Shown here: positions 26,946-35,794 of the stretch, in pieces
Position numbering within the stretch: the first letter of the stretch is position 1
Layout of the letters: every line of letters starts with the position of its first letter
Source of the DNA: Pseudomonas kribbensis
Lineage (GTDB): Bacteria; Pseudomonadota; Gammaproteobacteria; Pseudomonadales; Pseudomonadaceae
Length of the DNA: 64,000 nt
Reading direction: 5' to 3'
Assembly (NCBI RefSeq): GCF_003352185.1
Contig: NZ_CP029608.1
Span: forward strand, 1,984,001 to 2,048,000
Position numbers and translations under genes: made by a program
The notes under the pieces: generated by a model
Seen by the model: the letters and a program-made list of their open reading frames with translations, nothing else
Told to the model about the DNA's origin: nothing
The model's database searches: none

Positions 26946-26955
26946 TTGTGTACAA
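26946..26955. promoter_or_regulatory. Purine-regulon operator candidate C
   Basis: TTGTGTACAA, identical to site B in the uraH-puuE intergenic region, in the AT-rich promoter region of the purine permease. Confidence 0.5.
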
Positions 26956-27011
26956 ATAAAGCAAATATTGTTTTTGGTTTTGTGGACGAAAGTTTTGAGG
27001 ATCGCGCTATA

Positions 27012-27455
27012 TCAATCGGCCGAGCGGTTTTTCCCCAACGCCATATTTACCGCCAGCCAGCCATTCACCGCGGTTTCGCCGGCCTCGGCAAACACCCGCT
27101 CCAGTAATTTCACCTGCTCGCGGCGCAATGCCTGTTCAAACTTCGCGCCTTCGACGGTCAACGTCAGAAGCCGTTTACGTTTGTCTTCTTCGGACGCCAC
27201 GCTGTCCACCAGGTGCATTTCCTGCAACTGACGCAACGGCATGTTCAGCGCCTGTTTGCTCACGCCGAGCAGCGCTAGCAACTCCTTGACGCTCAGATTC
27301 GGATAACGGGCGATGAAAAACACGATGCGTTGATGCACGCGGGACAAGCCGCGACGCTCGAGCATTTCGTCAGCCTTGGCGGTAAACGCCTGGTAACCGA
27401 AGAAGAACGCTTCCATGGCTTGTTGTTGGCTGGCGCAGTTTTTAAGGTCAAGCAT
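27012..27455 (-). CDS. MarR-family transcriptional regulator
   Basis: 147 residues with a winged-helix core: RVHQRIVFFIARYPNLSVKE, then LLALLGVSKQALNMPLRQLQ as helix-turn-helix, followed by a wing (SEEDKRKRLLTLT). Helices at both ends would form the dimer interface. It is divergent from an aminotransferase gene, and the 82-base gap contains a 17-base inverted repeat, so it most likely regulates that gene and itself. Ligand unknown. Confidence 0.8.
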   Translation of the reverse strand: MLDLKNCASQQQAMEAFFFGYQAFTAKADEMLERRGLSRVHQRIVFFIARYPNLSVKELLALLGVSKQALNMPLRQLQEMHLVDSVASEEDKRKRLLTLTVEGAKFEQALRREQVKLLERVFAEAGETAVNGWLAVNMALGKNRSAD

Positions 27456-27487
27456 ATTGACGCTTCCAGTGAGGGTGACGTAATTTC

Positions 27488-27504
27488 AGTCAATAAGTTT
27501 GACT
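27488..27504. promoter_or_regulatory. Probable MarR operator AGTCAA-N5-TTGACT
   Basis: Perfect 6-base inverted repeat with a 5-base centre (TAAGT) in the gap between the divergent marR-type gene and the aminotransferase gene. MarR dimers commonly bind palindromes of this size. Confidence 0.55.
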
Positions 27505-27537
27505 CATTTTTCTCATGCCTCGCTAGCGGTGACTTCC

Positions 27538-28704
27538 ATGGCTTTTTCCGAACGTATCTCGCGTCTCAAAAGTTCTCTGATCCGTGAAATCCTTGCTGCG
27601 GCCCAGCGCCCGGAAGTGATGTCTTTCGCGGGTGGCTTGCCGGCTGAAGCGATGCTGCCGAAGGTCGAGTGGGCCGACATGCCGCTGTCTCTCGGCCAGT
27701 ACGGCATGAGCGAAGGCGAGCCGGCATTGCGCGAAGCCCTGGCGGCAGAGGCGAGGGCGCTGGGTTTGCCGTGTGAGGCGAGTCAGGTGTTGGTGGTCAG
27801 TGGCTCCCAGCAAACACTCGATCTGGCGGCCAAGCTGTACATCGACAAGGGCACTGAAATCCTGCTCGAAGCGCCGACTTATCTGGCGGCCTTGCAGATT
27901 TTCCAGCTGTTCGGTGCCGATTGCCTGACCGTGCCGCTGGAGGCTGACGGCCCGAACCTGGCGCAGTTACGCCAGCGTCTGGAGCAACATCGTCCGGCGT
28001 TCATCTACCTGATCCCGACCTTCCAGAATCCGTCGGCTGTGCGCTATAGCGAAGCCAAGCGTGAAGCTGTCGCAACACTGCTCGACGAATTTGGCGTGAC
28101 CCTGATCGAAGACGAGCCTTACCGCGAACTGACCTTCGACGGCGGCAGCGCCCAACCGATTGCTGGTCGTTTGAAGAAATCCAGCTGGATCTATACCGGC
28201 ACCGTATCGAAAACCCTGTTGCCGGGCTTGCGCGTCGGCTACCTGATCGCCAGCCCGGATCTGTTCCCGCATTTGCTCAAACTCAAGCAGTCGGCGGATC
28301 TGCACACCAACCGCATCGGCCAATGGCAGGCGTTGCAGTGGATCGGCAGCGAAAAGTATCAGCAGCACTTGTGTGAATTACGCGGCTTCTACCGTCAGCG
28401 CCGCGATGCTTTTCAATCAGCGCTGGAAACTCACTTCGCCGATCTGGCGGACTGGAACACGCCGCAGGGCGGACTGTTTTTCTGGCTGACCCTGAAGCAA
28501 CCGCTGGACACACGGACGTTGCTCAATACCGCGCTGGCCAACGATGTGGCGTTCATGCCGGGCGAACCGTTCTTCCCCGAGCCGGATCGCAATCACGGTC
28601 ATCTGCGCCTGAACTTCAGTCACATTGACCAGGCCCGCCTGGACGAAGGCCTCAAACGTCTGGCAGCGGTGGTGCGCCAGGCACAGGCCGCGCAGGCCGC
28701 ATAA
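27538..28704 (+). CDS. PLP-dependent class I/II aminotransferase (2-aminoadipate type)
   Basis: 388 residues. Fold type I aminotransferase similar to LysN / MocR-derived aminotransferases. Motifs: MSFAGGLPAEAMLP at the N-terminus, VVSGSQQTLDLAAKLYIDKG, PTFQNPSAVRYS (PLP-phosphate/Asn region), IEDEPYRELTFDG with the PLP-stacking DEPY, and the Schiff-base Lys in YTGTVSKTLLPGLRVGYL. No DNA-binding domain, so it is not a MocR regulator. ATG 27538 is preferred; an upstream TTG frame would overlap the operator. Substrate cannot be read from sequence. Confidence 0.87.
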   Translation: MAFSERISRLKSSLIREILAAAQRPEVMSFAGGLPAEAMLPKVEWADMPLSLGQYGMSEGEPALREALAAEARALGLPCEASQVLVVSGSQQTLDLAAKLYIDKGTEILLEAPTYLAALQIFQLFGADCLTVPLEADGPNLAQLRQRLEQHRPAFIYLIPTFQNPSAVRYSEAKREAVATLLDEFGVTLIEDEPYRELTFDGGSAQPIAGRLKKSSWIYTGTVSKTLLPGLRVGYLIASPDLFPHLLKLKQSADLHTNRIGQWQALQWIGSEKYQQHLCELRGFYRQRRDAFQSALETHFADLADWNTPQGGLFFWLTLKQPLDTRTLLNTALANDVAFMPGEPFFPEPDRNHGHLRLNFSHIDQARLDEGLKRLAAVVRQAQAAQAA

Positions 28705-28733
28705 AAAAACCGGCCATCAGGCCGGTTTTTTTT
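28704..28733. terminator. Bidirectional terminator
   Basis: A-run, ACCGGCC-ATCA-GGCCGGT stem-loop, then eight T; serves the convergent aminotransferase and glutaredoxin-like genes. Confidence 0.92.
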
Positions 28734-28736
28734 GAT

Positions 28737-29108
28737 TCAGACGGCGGCGAACCGCTTGTTCAGGTATTCGATGATCGTGTTGGACTCATACATCCAGCTG
28801 GTCTGGCCGTTTTCTTCGATGCGCAGGCACGGCACCTTGATCTTGCCGCCCTGTTCCAGCAGGGTCTGGCGATCCTGCTCGTTGTTCTTCGCATCCTTCA
28901 GAGCCACCGGCACATTCAGGCGACGCAGGCTGCGGCGGGTCTTCACGCAGAACGGGCAGGCGTGGAACTGATACAGGGTCAGGTCCTTGGCGGCGGCGTC
29001 AACCTGAGCCTGGGCAGCGGCGGGGCGCTGCTTCTTGCCCGGGCGGGTCAGGAAGTCAACGAAGATGATCAGTTGGCCGAGGCCGACACGAAGCGCTTTG
29101 ACGAACAC
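28737..29108 (-). CDS. Glutaredoxin / GST N-terminal domain protein with membrane anchor
   Basis: 123 residues. An N-terminal hydrophobic stretch (LRVGLGQLIIFVDFLTRPGK) may anchor it. A thioredoxin-fold domain follows: LTLYQFHACPFCVKTRRSLR with the CPFC redox motif, the cis-Pro in KIKVPCLRI and MYESNTIIEYLNKRF as the glutathione-site Glu-Ser block. Start is GTG 29108 with GAGG upstream. Probable thiol-disulfide exchange or glutathione binding; partner unknown. Confidence 0.8.
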   Translation of the reverse strand: MFVKALRVGLGQLIIFVDFLTRPGKKQRPAAAQAQVDAAAKDLTLYQFHACPFCVKTRRSLRRLNVPVALKDAKNNEQDRQTLLEQGGKIKVPCLRIEENGQTSWMYESNTIIEYLNKRFAAV

Positions 29109-29169
29109 GTTACAAGCCTCACAGGGACATTGAAGAAGGCGCGCAGCTTACCCGATTTTTCACGGACGA

Positions 29170-29200
29170 AAAAAAACCGGCGATCAACGCCGGTTTTTTT
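29170..29200 (-). terminator. Terminator between folE and glutaredoxin-like gene
   Basis: CCGGCG-ATCAA-CGCCGG flanked by A-run and T-run. It lies just after the folE stop on the minus strand. Confidence 0.85.
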
Positions 29201-29210
29201 CTGCCATCAA

Positions 29211-29756
29211 TTACTTGATCAGGCTGAGAAACTCGCTGCGGGTCGCCGCGTTTTCGCGGAACTCACCGAGCATCACCGAGGTGATCATCGACGAATTCTG
29301 TTTCTCCACACCGCGCATCATCATGCACATGTGCTTGGCCTCGATCACCACGGCCACGCCCAGCGCGCCGGTGACCTGCTGGACTGCGTCGGCGATCTGG
29401 CGGCTGAGGTTTTCCTGGATCTGCAGGCGGCGGGCGTACATGTCGACGATCCGTGCGACCTTCGACAGGCCCAGCACTTTGCCGCTCGGGATATACGCGA
29501 CGTGGGCCTTGCCGATGAACGGCAGCAGGTGGTGTTCGCACAACGAGTAGAGCTCGATGTCCTTGACCAGCACCATTTCGCTGTTGTCGGAGCTGAACAG
29601 GGCACCGTTGGTGACCTCTTCGAGCGTCTGTTCATAACCGCGGCAGAGGTACTGCATGGCTTTGGCGGCACGCTTTGGCGTGTCGAGCAGGCCCTCGCGG
29701 GACACGTCCTCGCCCAATTGGCCGAGAATCGCGGTGTAATTCTGTTCCAGGGACAT
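29211..29756 (-). CDS. folE: GTP cyclohydrolase I
   Basis: 181 residues. Forms 7,8-dihydroneopterin triphosphate from GTP, first step of folate/pterin synthesis. The zinc/active-site motif [20 protein letters not shown], the [18 protein letters not shown] block, and [20 protein letters not shown] with the second Zn-ligand Cys are all present. ATG 29756 gives the normal length; the frame is open upstream but runs into non-homologous sequence. Downstream of the Smr-domain gene, an arrangement I recall from P. aeruginosa (PA1674-PA1675). Pseudomonads usually carry more than one folE. Confidence 0.93.
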   Translation of the reverse strand: MSLEQNYTAILGQLGEDVSREGLLDTPKRAAKAMQYLCRGYEQTLEEVTNGALFSSDNSEMVLVKDIELYSLCEHHLLPFIGKAHVAYIPSGKVLGLSKVARIVDMYARRLQIQENLSRQIADAVQQVTGALGVAVVIEAKHMCMMMRGVEKQNSSMITSVMLGEFRENAATRSEFLSLIK

Positions 29757-29833
29757 GAAACTACCTGTGGGGATTTTCGCAAAGGGCAAGGGTACGGCGG
29801 CGGACACGACCCTGCAAGTTCGGTGTGACGGGA

Positions 29834-30391
29834 TTATTCGTCGCGACCTTCCATCATGGTGCGTTTGAGCATCACGTAAACCGCGCCGGCACCGCCGTGT
29901 TTCGCCTGGCACGAGCAGAAACCGAGCACTTGCGCATGCTGGCGCAGCCAGGTGTTGACGTGGCTCTTGATCATCGGTCGTTTGCCGTCCAGTCGCACAG
30001 CCTTGCCATGGGTGACGCGCACGCAGCGGATTTCGAACTTGGTCGCTTCGGCCAGAAACGCCCAGAGGGTTTCCCGGGCCTTTTCGACGCTCATGCCGTG
30101 CAGGTCGAGGCTGCCCTCGAACGGGATCTGCCCGACCTTGAGCTTGCGCATCTGGCTTTCCTGCACGCCGTCGCGGGCCCACATCAGCTCGTCTTCGGGA
30201 CCGACATCGATCACGAACTGATCGGACAGACCGTCAACGGTGGTGGTTTCGGTGCGGATGGTCGCGGACTGGCGCAGCTTGGCGATCTGTGCGCGGTCAG
30301 TCTTGGGTTTGCCGGTGTCGGCGCGGTCGTGCTTGATCGGCTTGACGCCTTGGATCGCACTTTTGAACAGGGAAAAATCGTCGTCTTGCAT
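29834..30391 (-). CDS. Smr/MutS2-domain protein
   Basis: 185 residues. A charged N-terminal region ([15 protein letters not shown]) is followed by the Smr nuclease-like domain: [20 protein letters not shown] with the family LDLHG motif, [12 protein letters not shown], and a C-terminal [12 protein letters not shown] strand. Smr domains nick or bind branched nucleic acid, or act on mRNA on ribosomes in other proteins; the role here is unknown. ATG 30391 chosen for the typical start. Confidence 0.85.
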   Translation of the reverse strand: MQDDDFSLFKSAIQGVKPIKHDRADTGKPKTDRAQIAKLRQSATIRTETTTVDGLSDQFVIDVGPEDELMWARDGVQESQMRKLKVGQIPFEGSLDLHGMSVEKARETLWAFLAEATKFEIRCVRVTHGKAVRLDGKRPMIKSHVNTWLRQHAQVLGFCSCQAKHGGAGAVYVMLKRTMMEGRDE

Positions 30392-30436
30392 ATCAGCCTC
30401 CGCGAAGGGCGGCCAGTTTACCCAAACAGACACAAA

Positions 30437-30461
30437 ACGGCCCGGCAAAAAGCCAGGCCGT
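30437..30461 (-). terminator. Terminator after the small membrane protein gene
   Basis: On the minus strand ACGGCCTGGC / GCCGGGCCGT with a five-T loop, then TTTTG. Confidence 0.65.
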
Positions 30462-30465
30462 TGAT

Positions 30466-30786
30466 TCAGTCGTGTTTTTTCATCAGGTGCGGGGACATGT
30501 TCAGCTCCCGTGATTGCCGTGCGCGACGCCGGCAACGACGCCACAGGGCCACGCCGAAATACAGGAACAACAGGCCGACGGCCAGAATGATCGCCGAGCC
30601 CGTCGGCGTCGCATTCAAGTCGCCGAGTGCCGGTGGATGCCCGATCAGGCTGGCAGCCCCGGCCATCGCCAACAGCACACCGAACGTCGCCAGAATGGCG
30701 GCGATCGCTGCGCCGAATCGAAAACGCCAGTTGCTTTGGCCTTTGGGCCGCAAGCGGCGTGCGTCAAATCCATCGGATAACTTCAT
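30466..30786 (-). CDS. Small two-helix membrane protein
   Basis: 106 residues, basic N-terminus (MKLSDGFDARRLRPKGQSNW), two hydrophobic helices (FGAAIAAILATFGVLLAMAG and AIILAVGLLFLYFGVALW), and an Arg-rich tail. ATG 30786 is preceded by GAGGAAGG at ideal spacing, better than the ATG five codons earlier. Function unknown. Confidence 0.7.
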   Translation of the reverse strand: MKLSDGFDARRLRPKGQSNWRFRFGAAIAAILATFGVLLAMAGAASLIGHPPALGDLNATPTGSAIILAVGLLFLYFGVALWRRCRRRARQSRELNMSPHLMKKHD

Positions 30787-30917
30787 TCCGACCTTCCTCA
30801 ATGGGTATCGGCCCTTCGACCGGGAGTTGACCGGGTTGTTCCTGAGGCTAGGGTAATTGAAGCAAATGCGAGGCTTTTGCGGATGAGCGGCGGGCCGGGC
30901 CGCTCATTGGCGGTCGA

Positions 30918-31508
30918 TCAGATCAGGTCATTGGTCAGCGCGAGGGTGGCGAAGTTGTCGGCCATGATCGCCATTTCCGCCTCCTGAACCTGTTCGGCAC
31001 TGAGCACGCGGCCCTTGAACGGCAGGTCACGGGTGGCGCAGGCGTCTTCGACCAGGGTGCAACGGAAACCCAGGTTTTTCGCGGCACGCACGGTGGTGCT
31101 GACACTGGAGTGGCTCATGAAGCCGCAGACGATCAGGTCGAGCGAGCCTAGGGTTTGCAGGCGATCGTAGAGTTCGGTGCCGTGGAAAGCGCTCGGCAGC
31201 AGTTTGCCGATGATGGTTTCATCGCCCTGGGGTTCCAGGCCGGGGATGAATTCGCCGCGTTCACCCTGCGGGTCGAACAGACCGCCGACGGTGCCGAGGT
31301 GGCGTACGTGCACGATCGGACGGCCGGCTGCGCGGGCGGCGGCAACCAGTTGTTTGATGTTCGCGACAGCCGCGTCCATGCCGCTCAGGGCCAGCGGGCC
31401 GCTGAGGTACTCTTTCTGGGCATCGATGATGACCACGGTGGCATGGCTCAACGTGGCCGCTGCGTAACCGCGACCGCTGAGTTGAAACATCGTTTTTGGA
31501 ACGGACAT
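30918..31508 (-). CDS. Isochorismatase-like hydrolase with Ser at the usual Cys position
   Basis: 196 residues of the isochorismatase/nicotinamidase family. The Asp of the triad is in TVVIIDAQKEYLSG and the Lys in IIGKLLPSAFHGTEL. In the third motif, usually (M/T)TH-x-CV, the sequence is GFMSHSSVSTTVRAA, so the nucleophile Cys is replaced by Ser. Either it works like non-thiol family members such as isochorismatases or its chemistry differs. ATG 31508 follows AGGAGCCCCAGA. Transcribed divergently from prmB. Confidence 0.85.
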   Translation of the reverse strand: MSVPKTMFQLSGRGYAAATLSHATVVIIDAQKEYLSGPLALSGMDAAVANIKQLVAAARAAGRPIVHVRHLGTVGGLFDPQGERGEFIPGLEPQGDETIIGKLLPSAFHGTELYDRLQTLGSLDLIVCGFMSHSSVSTTVRAAKNLGFRCTLVEDACATRDLPFKGRVLSAEQVQEAEMAIMADNFATLALTNDLI

Positions 31509-31747
31509 TCTGGGGCTCCTTGGGGTGGGGCTTTTGCGACATTGTCCTCTGGCTGAGCGGTTCTGTGAATCGCTACCATCGTAGGCACCGTCGTTTCTGG
31601 CCTGCAGCCTCGTCAAGTTACACGTTCTGTTCAATAGCCGATAAGGAATTCGGAACACTCCTACCGTCGCTCCGGGATTTTTCCTGCGTCGTCGTGGCGC
31701 GTTTTGGCTGGTAGAATCGCCAGTCGTTTTTTCTGGAGTTCTGCCCC

Positions 31748-32656
31748 GTGATCACTTCCCGACTTCGTACCCTGCGCGACCACATCCGTTGGGCCGTCAG
31801 CCGCTTCCATGGGGAGGATCTGTTTTTCGGCCATGGCACCGACAATGCCTGGGACGAAGCCCGGCAGCTAGTGCTCGGCGCCTTGCACCTGCCATGGGAA
31901 ATCGCCGACAGCTATCTGGACTGCGCGCTGGAAGACGACGAACTGGTCAATCTGCAACGCCTGCTCAAGCGCCGCATCGAAGAACGCATTCCGACCGCCT
32001 ACCTGTTGGGCGAGGCGTGGTTCTGCGGCATGTCGTTCATCGTCGATGAGCGCGTGCTGATCCCGCGTTCGCCGATTGGCGAGCTGATCGAAAACCGTTT
32101 TGCACCGTGGGTCGGCGACGAGCCTGCGCGAATTCTCGACCTGTGCACTGGCTCCGGTTGCATCGGCATCGCGTGTGCCTACGAGTTCCAGAACGCCGAA
32201 GTGGTGCTGGCGGATCTGTCGTTCGAAGCCCTGGAAGTGGCGAACCAGAACATCGAGCGCCATGGCGTCGATGAGCGCGTGTTCACCGTGCAGGGCGATG
32301 GTTTTGATGGCCTGCCGGGTCAACGTTTCGACCTGATCGTGTCGAACCCGCCCTACGTCGACGCGGAAGATTTCGCCGACATGCCGGACGAATATCAACA
32401 CGAGCCGGAACTGGGCCTGGCCTGCGGCGATGACGGTTTGAACCTGGTGCGCCGGATGCTCGCCGAAGCGGCAGATCACCTGACCGAGAAAGGTTTGCTG
32501 ATCGTCGAGGTGGGCAACAGCCAGGTACACGTCGAAGCGCTGTACCCGGAAGTCGATTTCGCCTGGCTGGAATTCCAGCGCGGCGGACATGGCGTGTTCA
32601 TGCTGACCGCTGAACAGTGCCGCGATCATCAGGCGCTGTTCGCTTCCCGCGTCTGA
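31748..32656 (+). CDS. prmB: Ribosomal protein uL3 glutamine methyltransferase PrmB
   Basis: 302 residues. N5-methylates a glutamine of ribosomal protein L3 with S-adenosylmethionine. Motifs: [35 protein letters not shown], the SAM-binding [19 protein letters not shown], and the NPPY catalytic motif in [14 protein letters not shown], which distinguishes HemK-type N5-glutamine methyltransferases. GTG start at 31748 with GGAG upstream. Followed by aroC further on, as in P. aeruginosa. Confidence 0.93.
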   Translation: MITSRLRTLRDHIRWAVSRFHGEDLFFGHGTDNAWDEARQLVLGALHLPWEIADSYLDCALEDDELVNLQRLLKRRIEERIPTAYLLGEAWFCGMSFIVDERVLIPRSPIGELIENRFAPWVGDEPARILDLCTGSGCIGIACAYEFQNAEVVLADLSFEALEVANQNIERHGVDERVFTVQGDGFDGLPGQRFDLIVSNPPYVDAEDFADMPDEYQHEPELGLACGDDGLNLVRRMLAEAADHLTEKGLLIVEVGNSQVHVEALYPEVDFAWLEFQRGGHGVFMLTAEQCRDHQALFASRV

Positions 32657-32664
32657 CCTGAACC

Positions 32665-32692
32665 GATCGTTCCCACCTCGGTGGGAACGATC
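32665..32692. terminator. Perfect 13-bp hairpin after prmB
   Basis: GATCGTTCCCACC-TC-GGTGGGAACGATC between convergent genes. No T-run. The GTTCCCAC/GTGGGAAC core resembles a repeat hairpin common between Pseudomonas genes. Confidence 0.6.
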
Positions 32693-32698
32693 ATTGGC

Positions 32699-33490
32699 TT
32701 AGCGGTGCGTGGCGATCCAGATCAGCAAACCGGCCTGGAACACCGCAAACGCCACCAGACACGTAATGGTGAAGCGCAAACCCGCGTCTTCACGCTTGAA
32801 CTTGCTGACCTTGTCTTCCTGCTTCTTCAACTTCACTTCCTGCTCGGCCAGGTTCTGCTCGGCCTGCTGCAACATCTGCGCGGCTTCGAGAATCTCGACG
32901 ATCTGCAGCTTTTCGCTGTTCCAGTCGCCCAGCAAGTCTCCGACCTGAACTTCCTTGACGCTGCCCTTCAAATGCTGGGCGTCGGCGTACACCACATCAA
33001 AGCCATGCACGCGCAGAAAGTGATCGCGGCGCAGGCGGGTGTCTTCGTTCAGCGCGTCCTTGTTATTCAAGTCCATGCCGTCGACGGTGTAGGTGGGCCA
33101 GCGCTTTTTCGCCCAGTTGATGCCCTGGGCGGCCATGAAGCGGCCGATGCCACGGTTCAGCGGTTCGATCTGCAAACCGCTGTCCGGACCGAAGTGCACG
33201 CGTTTGGTCTTGTGGTCGACCCACACGTCGAGCTGGTTCTGCTCTTTGCGCACACGCTGCGCGGGCAGTTTGATCGACATGCGCATCAGGCTGTGTTCTT
33301 TGCTGTTGCGCTCGGCGTAACCGAATTCGACGAAGCGCAACGGCCGCCCGCCGGTGTTGCGGTCGGTCTGCAGCGGCGCCAGGCGGAGCATCTTGTGGTG
33401 CTCGACGTGGACATCCGCCCATGGCAGCTCGACCGCTGGCGGTGCGTCTTTTTCAGCGGTGGTGTCGGGTGAAGTCTGGGTATCAGTCAT
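32699..33490 (-). CDS. Conserved hypothetical protein with coiled coil and C-terminal anchor
   Basis: 263 residues, no recognised domain. N-terminal 185 residues are soluble, with WADVHVEHHKMLRLAPLQTD and an MRMSIKLPAQRV segment. About 190-235 is a coiled coil (EILEAAQMLQQAEQNLAEQE). One C-terminal membrane helix follows (FTITCLVAFAVFQAGLLIWI) with only a few residues after it, so the bulk should face the cytoplasm as a tail-anchored protein. Standalone gene. Confidence 0.65.
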   Translation of the reverse strand: MTDTQTSPDTTAEKDAPPAVELPWADVHVEHHKMLRLAPLQTDRNTGGRPLRFVEFGYAERNSKEHSLMRMSIKLPAQRVRKEQNQLDVWVDHKTKRVHFGPDSGLQIEPLNRGIGRFMAAQGINWAKKRWPTYTVDGMDLNNKDALNEDTRLRRDHFLRVHGFDVVYADAQHLKGSVKEVQVGDLLGDWNSEKLQIVEILEAAQMLQQAEQNLAEQEVKLKKQEDKVSKFKREDAGLRFTITCLVAFAVFQAGLLIWIATHR

Positions 33491-33515
33491 AACGGCGAGA
33501 TCCTGTCCAAGCTGC

Positions 33516-33543
33516 TTGTCGCCAGCCAGTACGCTGGCGACAA
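33516..33543. terminator. Hairpin downstream of the alpha/beta hydrolase gene
   Basis: TTGTCGCCAGC-N6-GCTGGCGACAA, perfect 11-bp stem, no T-run. It may terminate the minus-strand gene that ends at 33588. Confidence 0.45.
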
Positions 33544-33587
33544 AGGCTTATCGGCCGTTTTTTTCAGGACTGGAGGGTGAAAAGACC

Positions 33588-34541
33588 TTAACGGGTGCGA
33601 AGTCCGTCAATAAATTCGAGGATCCGGGTGCCCAGTTCCGCCGCCAGCGGCAAATTCGGGTCCTTGTAGGAGGCCATTTGCCGCTTCACGTCGTTGGGCA
33701 CGATACGCATCACGTGGTTCATGCCTTCGATCAATGCCAGGGTCGCGTCGGGTTTTGCCGCCTTGAGCAGGTTGGCGTCATCGACCTGCACCTGAATGTC
33801 GTTGCTGCCCTGGACGATCAGGGCCGGCATTTTCAGTTGGGCGAAGGCGGCGGACGGATCCTGCCGGAACAACGAAATCAGATATGGCTGCACACTCGGG
33901 CGGAAGATCGCCTGCAACGGTGGCGGGACATTGTCGTCGGTGTGCCCGGCCTTGAGACTGTCGAGCAGTTCATTGCTGCGCTGCATCAGTGGCGGCGGCA
34001 GGCTGCGGGCCAGTTGTCGGCGCAACACCTGATCGATTGGCCGTGCCGTGCCGGACAGCGAAATGACTGCCGCAGCGTCGACTTTCGGTGCGGCCAGGCT
34101 GGCAATCAGTGCGCCCTCGCTATGACCCAACAGAATCAACGGGCCGAAACGCGGGTCAGCCTTGAGCTTCTGGCCCCAGGCCACGGCGTCCGCCACGTAG
34201 GCATCCACCGACAGATTGCGCTCATCCGGCGTCGCGGCCAGGCTCGCGGCCACCCCGCGCTTGTCGAAACGCACGCTGGCGATATTGTGCTTGGCCAGCA
34301 CCCAGGCCAGTCGCTTGAGGCTGTCGTTGCGCCCGCCGTCGGGGTTGTTTCCGTCACGATCCGTAGGACCCGAGCCAGAAAGAATAAGGACAACCGGCAC
34401 CGGATTGTCAGACTTTGGCAGCAACAGCGAGCCGAAAAGTTCGCCGCTGCCGGTGTCCAGAGTCACCGGACGTTGCAGGACAGTTGCCTGGACGAAGCCA
34501 GTAAACAGGGTAAGGCTCAAGATCAAAACTCGCAGCATCAT
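33588..34541 (-). CDS. Secreted/periplasmic alpha/beta hydrolase
   Basis: 317 residues. N-terminal signal peptide (LRVLILSLTLFTGFVQA). Alpha/beta hydrolase fold with oxyanion region LILSGSGPTDRDGNNP, nucleophile elbow ILLGHSEGALIAS (GHSEG), acidic residue in IVQGSNDIQV and His in IEGMNHVMRI: a complete triad. An RFDKRG block before the elbow is family-typical. Serine esterase/peptidase activity is likely; substrate unknown. Start 34541 or 34538 (tandem ATG). Confidence 0.83.
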   Translation of the reverse strand: MMLRVLILSLTLFTGFVQATVLQRPVTLDTGSGELFGSLLLPKSDNPVPVVLILSGSGPTDRDGNNPDGGRNDSLKRLAWVLAKHNIASVRFDKRGVAASLAATPDERNLSVDAYVADAVAWGQKLKADPRFGPLILLGHSEGALIASLAAPKVDAAAVISLSGTARPIDQVLRRQLARSLPPPLMQRSNELLDSLKAGHTDDNVPPPLQAIFRPSVQPYLISLFRQDPSAAFAQLKMPALIVQGSNDIQVQVDDANLLKAAKPDATLALIEGMNHVMRIVPNDVKRQMASYKDPNLPLAAELGTRILEFIDGLRTR

Positions 34542-34671
34542 CACGCCATCATTTGCAAAGGTGCCGGTTGGACTCACCAACACCGCCAAGGTTCGAGGAT
34601 GAACTACTCGGTTAGCCTGCGTATACTGGCGCGCATCATGAATTTGGGTTTGATTTCACGGAGCGTCCTGC

Positions 34672-35763
34672 ATGTCCGGCAATACCTACGGCAAGTTGTT
34701 CACTGTCACCACCGCGGGCGAAAGCCATGGTCCGGCGTTGGTCGCCATTGTCGACGGCTGCCCGCCGGGCCTGGAGATCTCCCTTGAGGACCTGCAGCGC
34801 GACCTCGATCGCCGCAAGCCGGGCACCAGCCGCCATACCACCCAGCGCCAGGAAGCGGACGAAGTCGAAATCCTGTCCGGCGTGTTCGAGGGCCGCACCA
34901 CCGGCTGCTCCATCGGCCTGCTGATCCGCAACACCGACCAGAAGTCCAAAGACTACTCGGCGATCAAGGATCTGTTCCGTCCGGCCCACGCCGACTACAC
35001 CTACCACCACAAATACGGCGAGCGCGATTACCGCGGCGGCGGCCGCAGCTCCGCGCGGGAAACCGCGATGCGCGTGGCGGCCGGTGCGATTGCCAAGAAA
35101 TACCTGGCGACCCAGGGCATCGTCATTCGCGGCTACATGAGCCAGCTCGGCCCGATCGAAATCCCGTTCAAGACCTGGGAATCGGTGGAGCAGAACGCCT
35201 TCTTCAGCCCGGACCCGGACAAGGTTCCGGAACTGGAAGCCTACATGGACCAGTTGCGTCGCGATCAGGACTCGGTCGGGGCCAAGATCACCGTGGTCGC
35301 CGAAGGCGTGATGCCGGGTCTGGGCGAGCCGATCTTCGACCGTCTCGACGCCGAGCTGGCCCACGCGCTGATGAGCATCAACGCGGTCAAAGGCGTGGAA
35401 ATCGGCGCCGGTTTCGCTTCGGTCGCCCAGCGTGGCACCGAGCACCGCGATGAAATGACCCCGGAAGGTTTCCTCAGCAACAACGCCGGCGGCATCCTCG
35501 GCGGCATCTCGTCCGGTCAGCCGATCGTCGCGCACCTGGCGCTGAAGCCGACCTCGAGCATCACCACACCGGGCCGTTCGATCGACATCGACGGTAACCC
35601 GGTCGAAGTGATCACCAAGGGCCGTCACGATCCGTGCGTCGGCATCCGCGCCACGCCGATTGCCGAGGCGATGATGGCCATCGTGCTGATGGATCACCTG
35701 CTGCGTCACCGTGGCCAGAACGCCGATGTGCGCGTGAACACCCCGGTTCTGGGCCAGCTCTGA
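34672..35763 (+). CDS. aroC: Chorismate synthase
   Basis: 363 residues. Last step of the shikimate pathway, making chorismate from EPSP with reduced FMN. Signature sequences are complete: [20 protein letters not shown] (signature 1), [20 protein letters not shown] (signature 2) and [20 protein letters not shown] (signature 3). Normal length. 31 bases before an MFS gene on the same strand. Confidence 0.97.
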   Translation: MSGNTYGKLFTVTTAGESHGPALVAIVDGCPPGLEISLEDLQRDLDRRKPGTSRHTTQRQEADEVEILSGVFEGRTTGCSIGLLIRNTDQKSKDYSAIKDLFRPAHADYTYHHKYGERDYRGGGRSSARETAMRVAAGAIAKKYLATQGIVIRGYMSQLGPIEIPFKTWESVEQNAFFSPDPDKVPELEAYMDQLRRDQDSVGAKITVVAEGVMPGLGEPIFDRLDAELAHALMSINAVKGVEIGAGFASVAQRGTEHRDEMTPEGFLSNNAGGILGGISSGQPIVAHLALKPTSSITTPGRSIDIDGNPVEVITKGRHDPCVGIRATPIAEAMMAIVLMDHLLRHRGQNADVRVNTPVLGQL

Positions 35764-35794
35764 TGGGTCAACTCACAACCGCTGCGGTCTGACC

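Noticed and set aside
34636..35709. 357-codon minus-strand open frame
   Set aside because: Antisense to aroC, which has all three chorismate synthase signatures.
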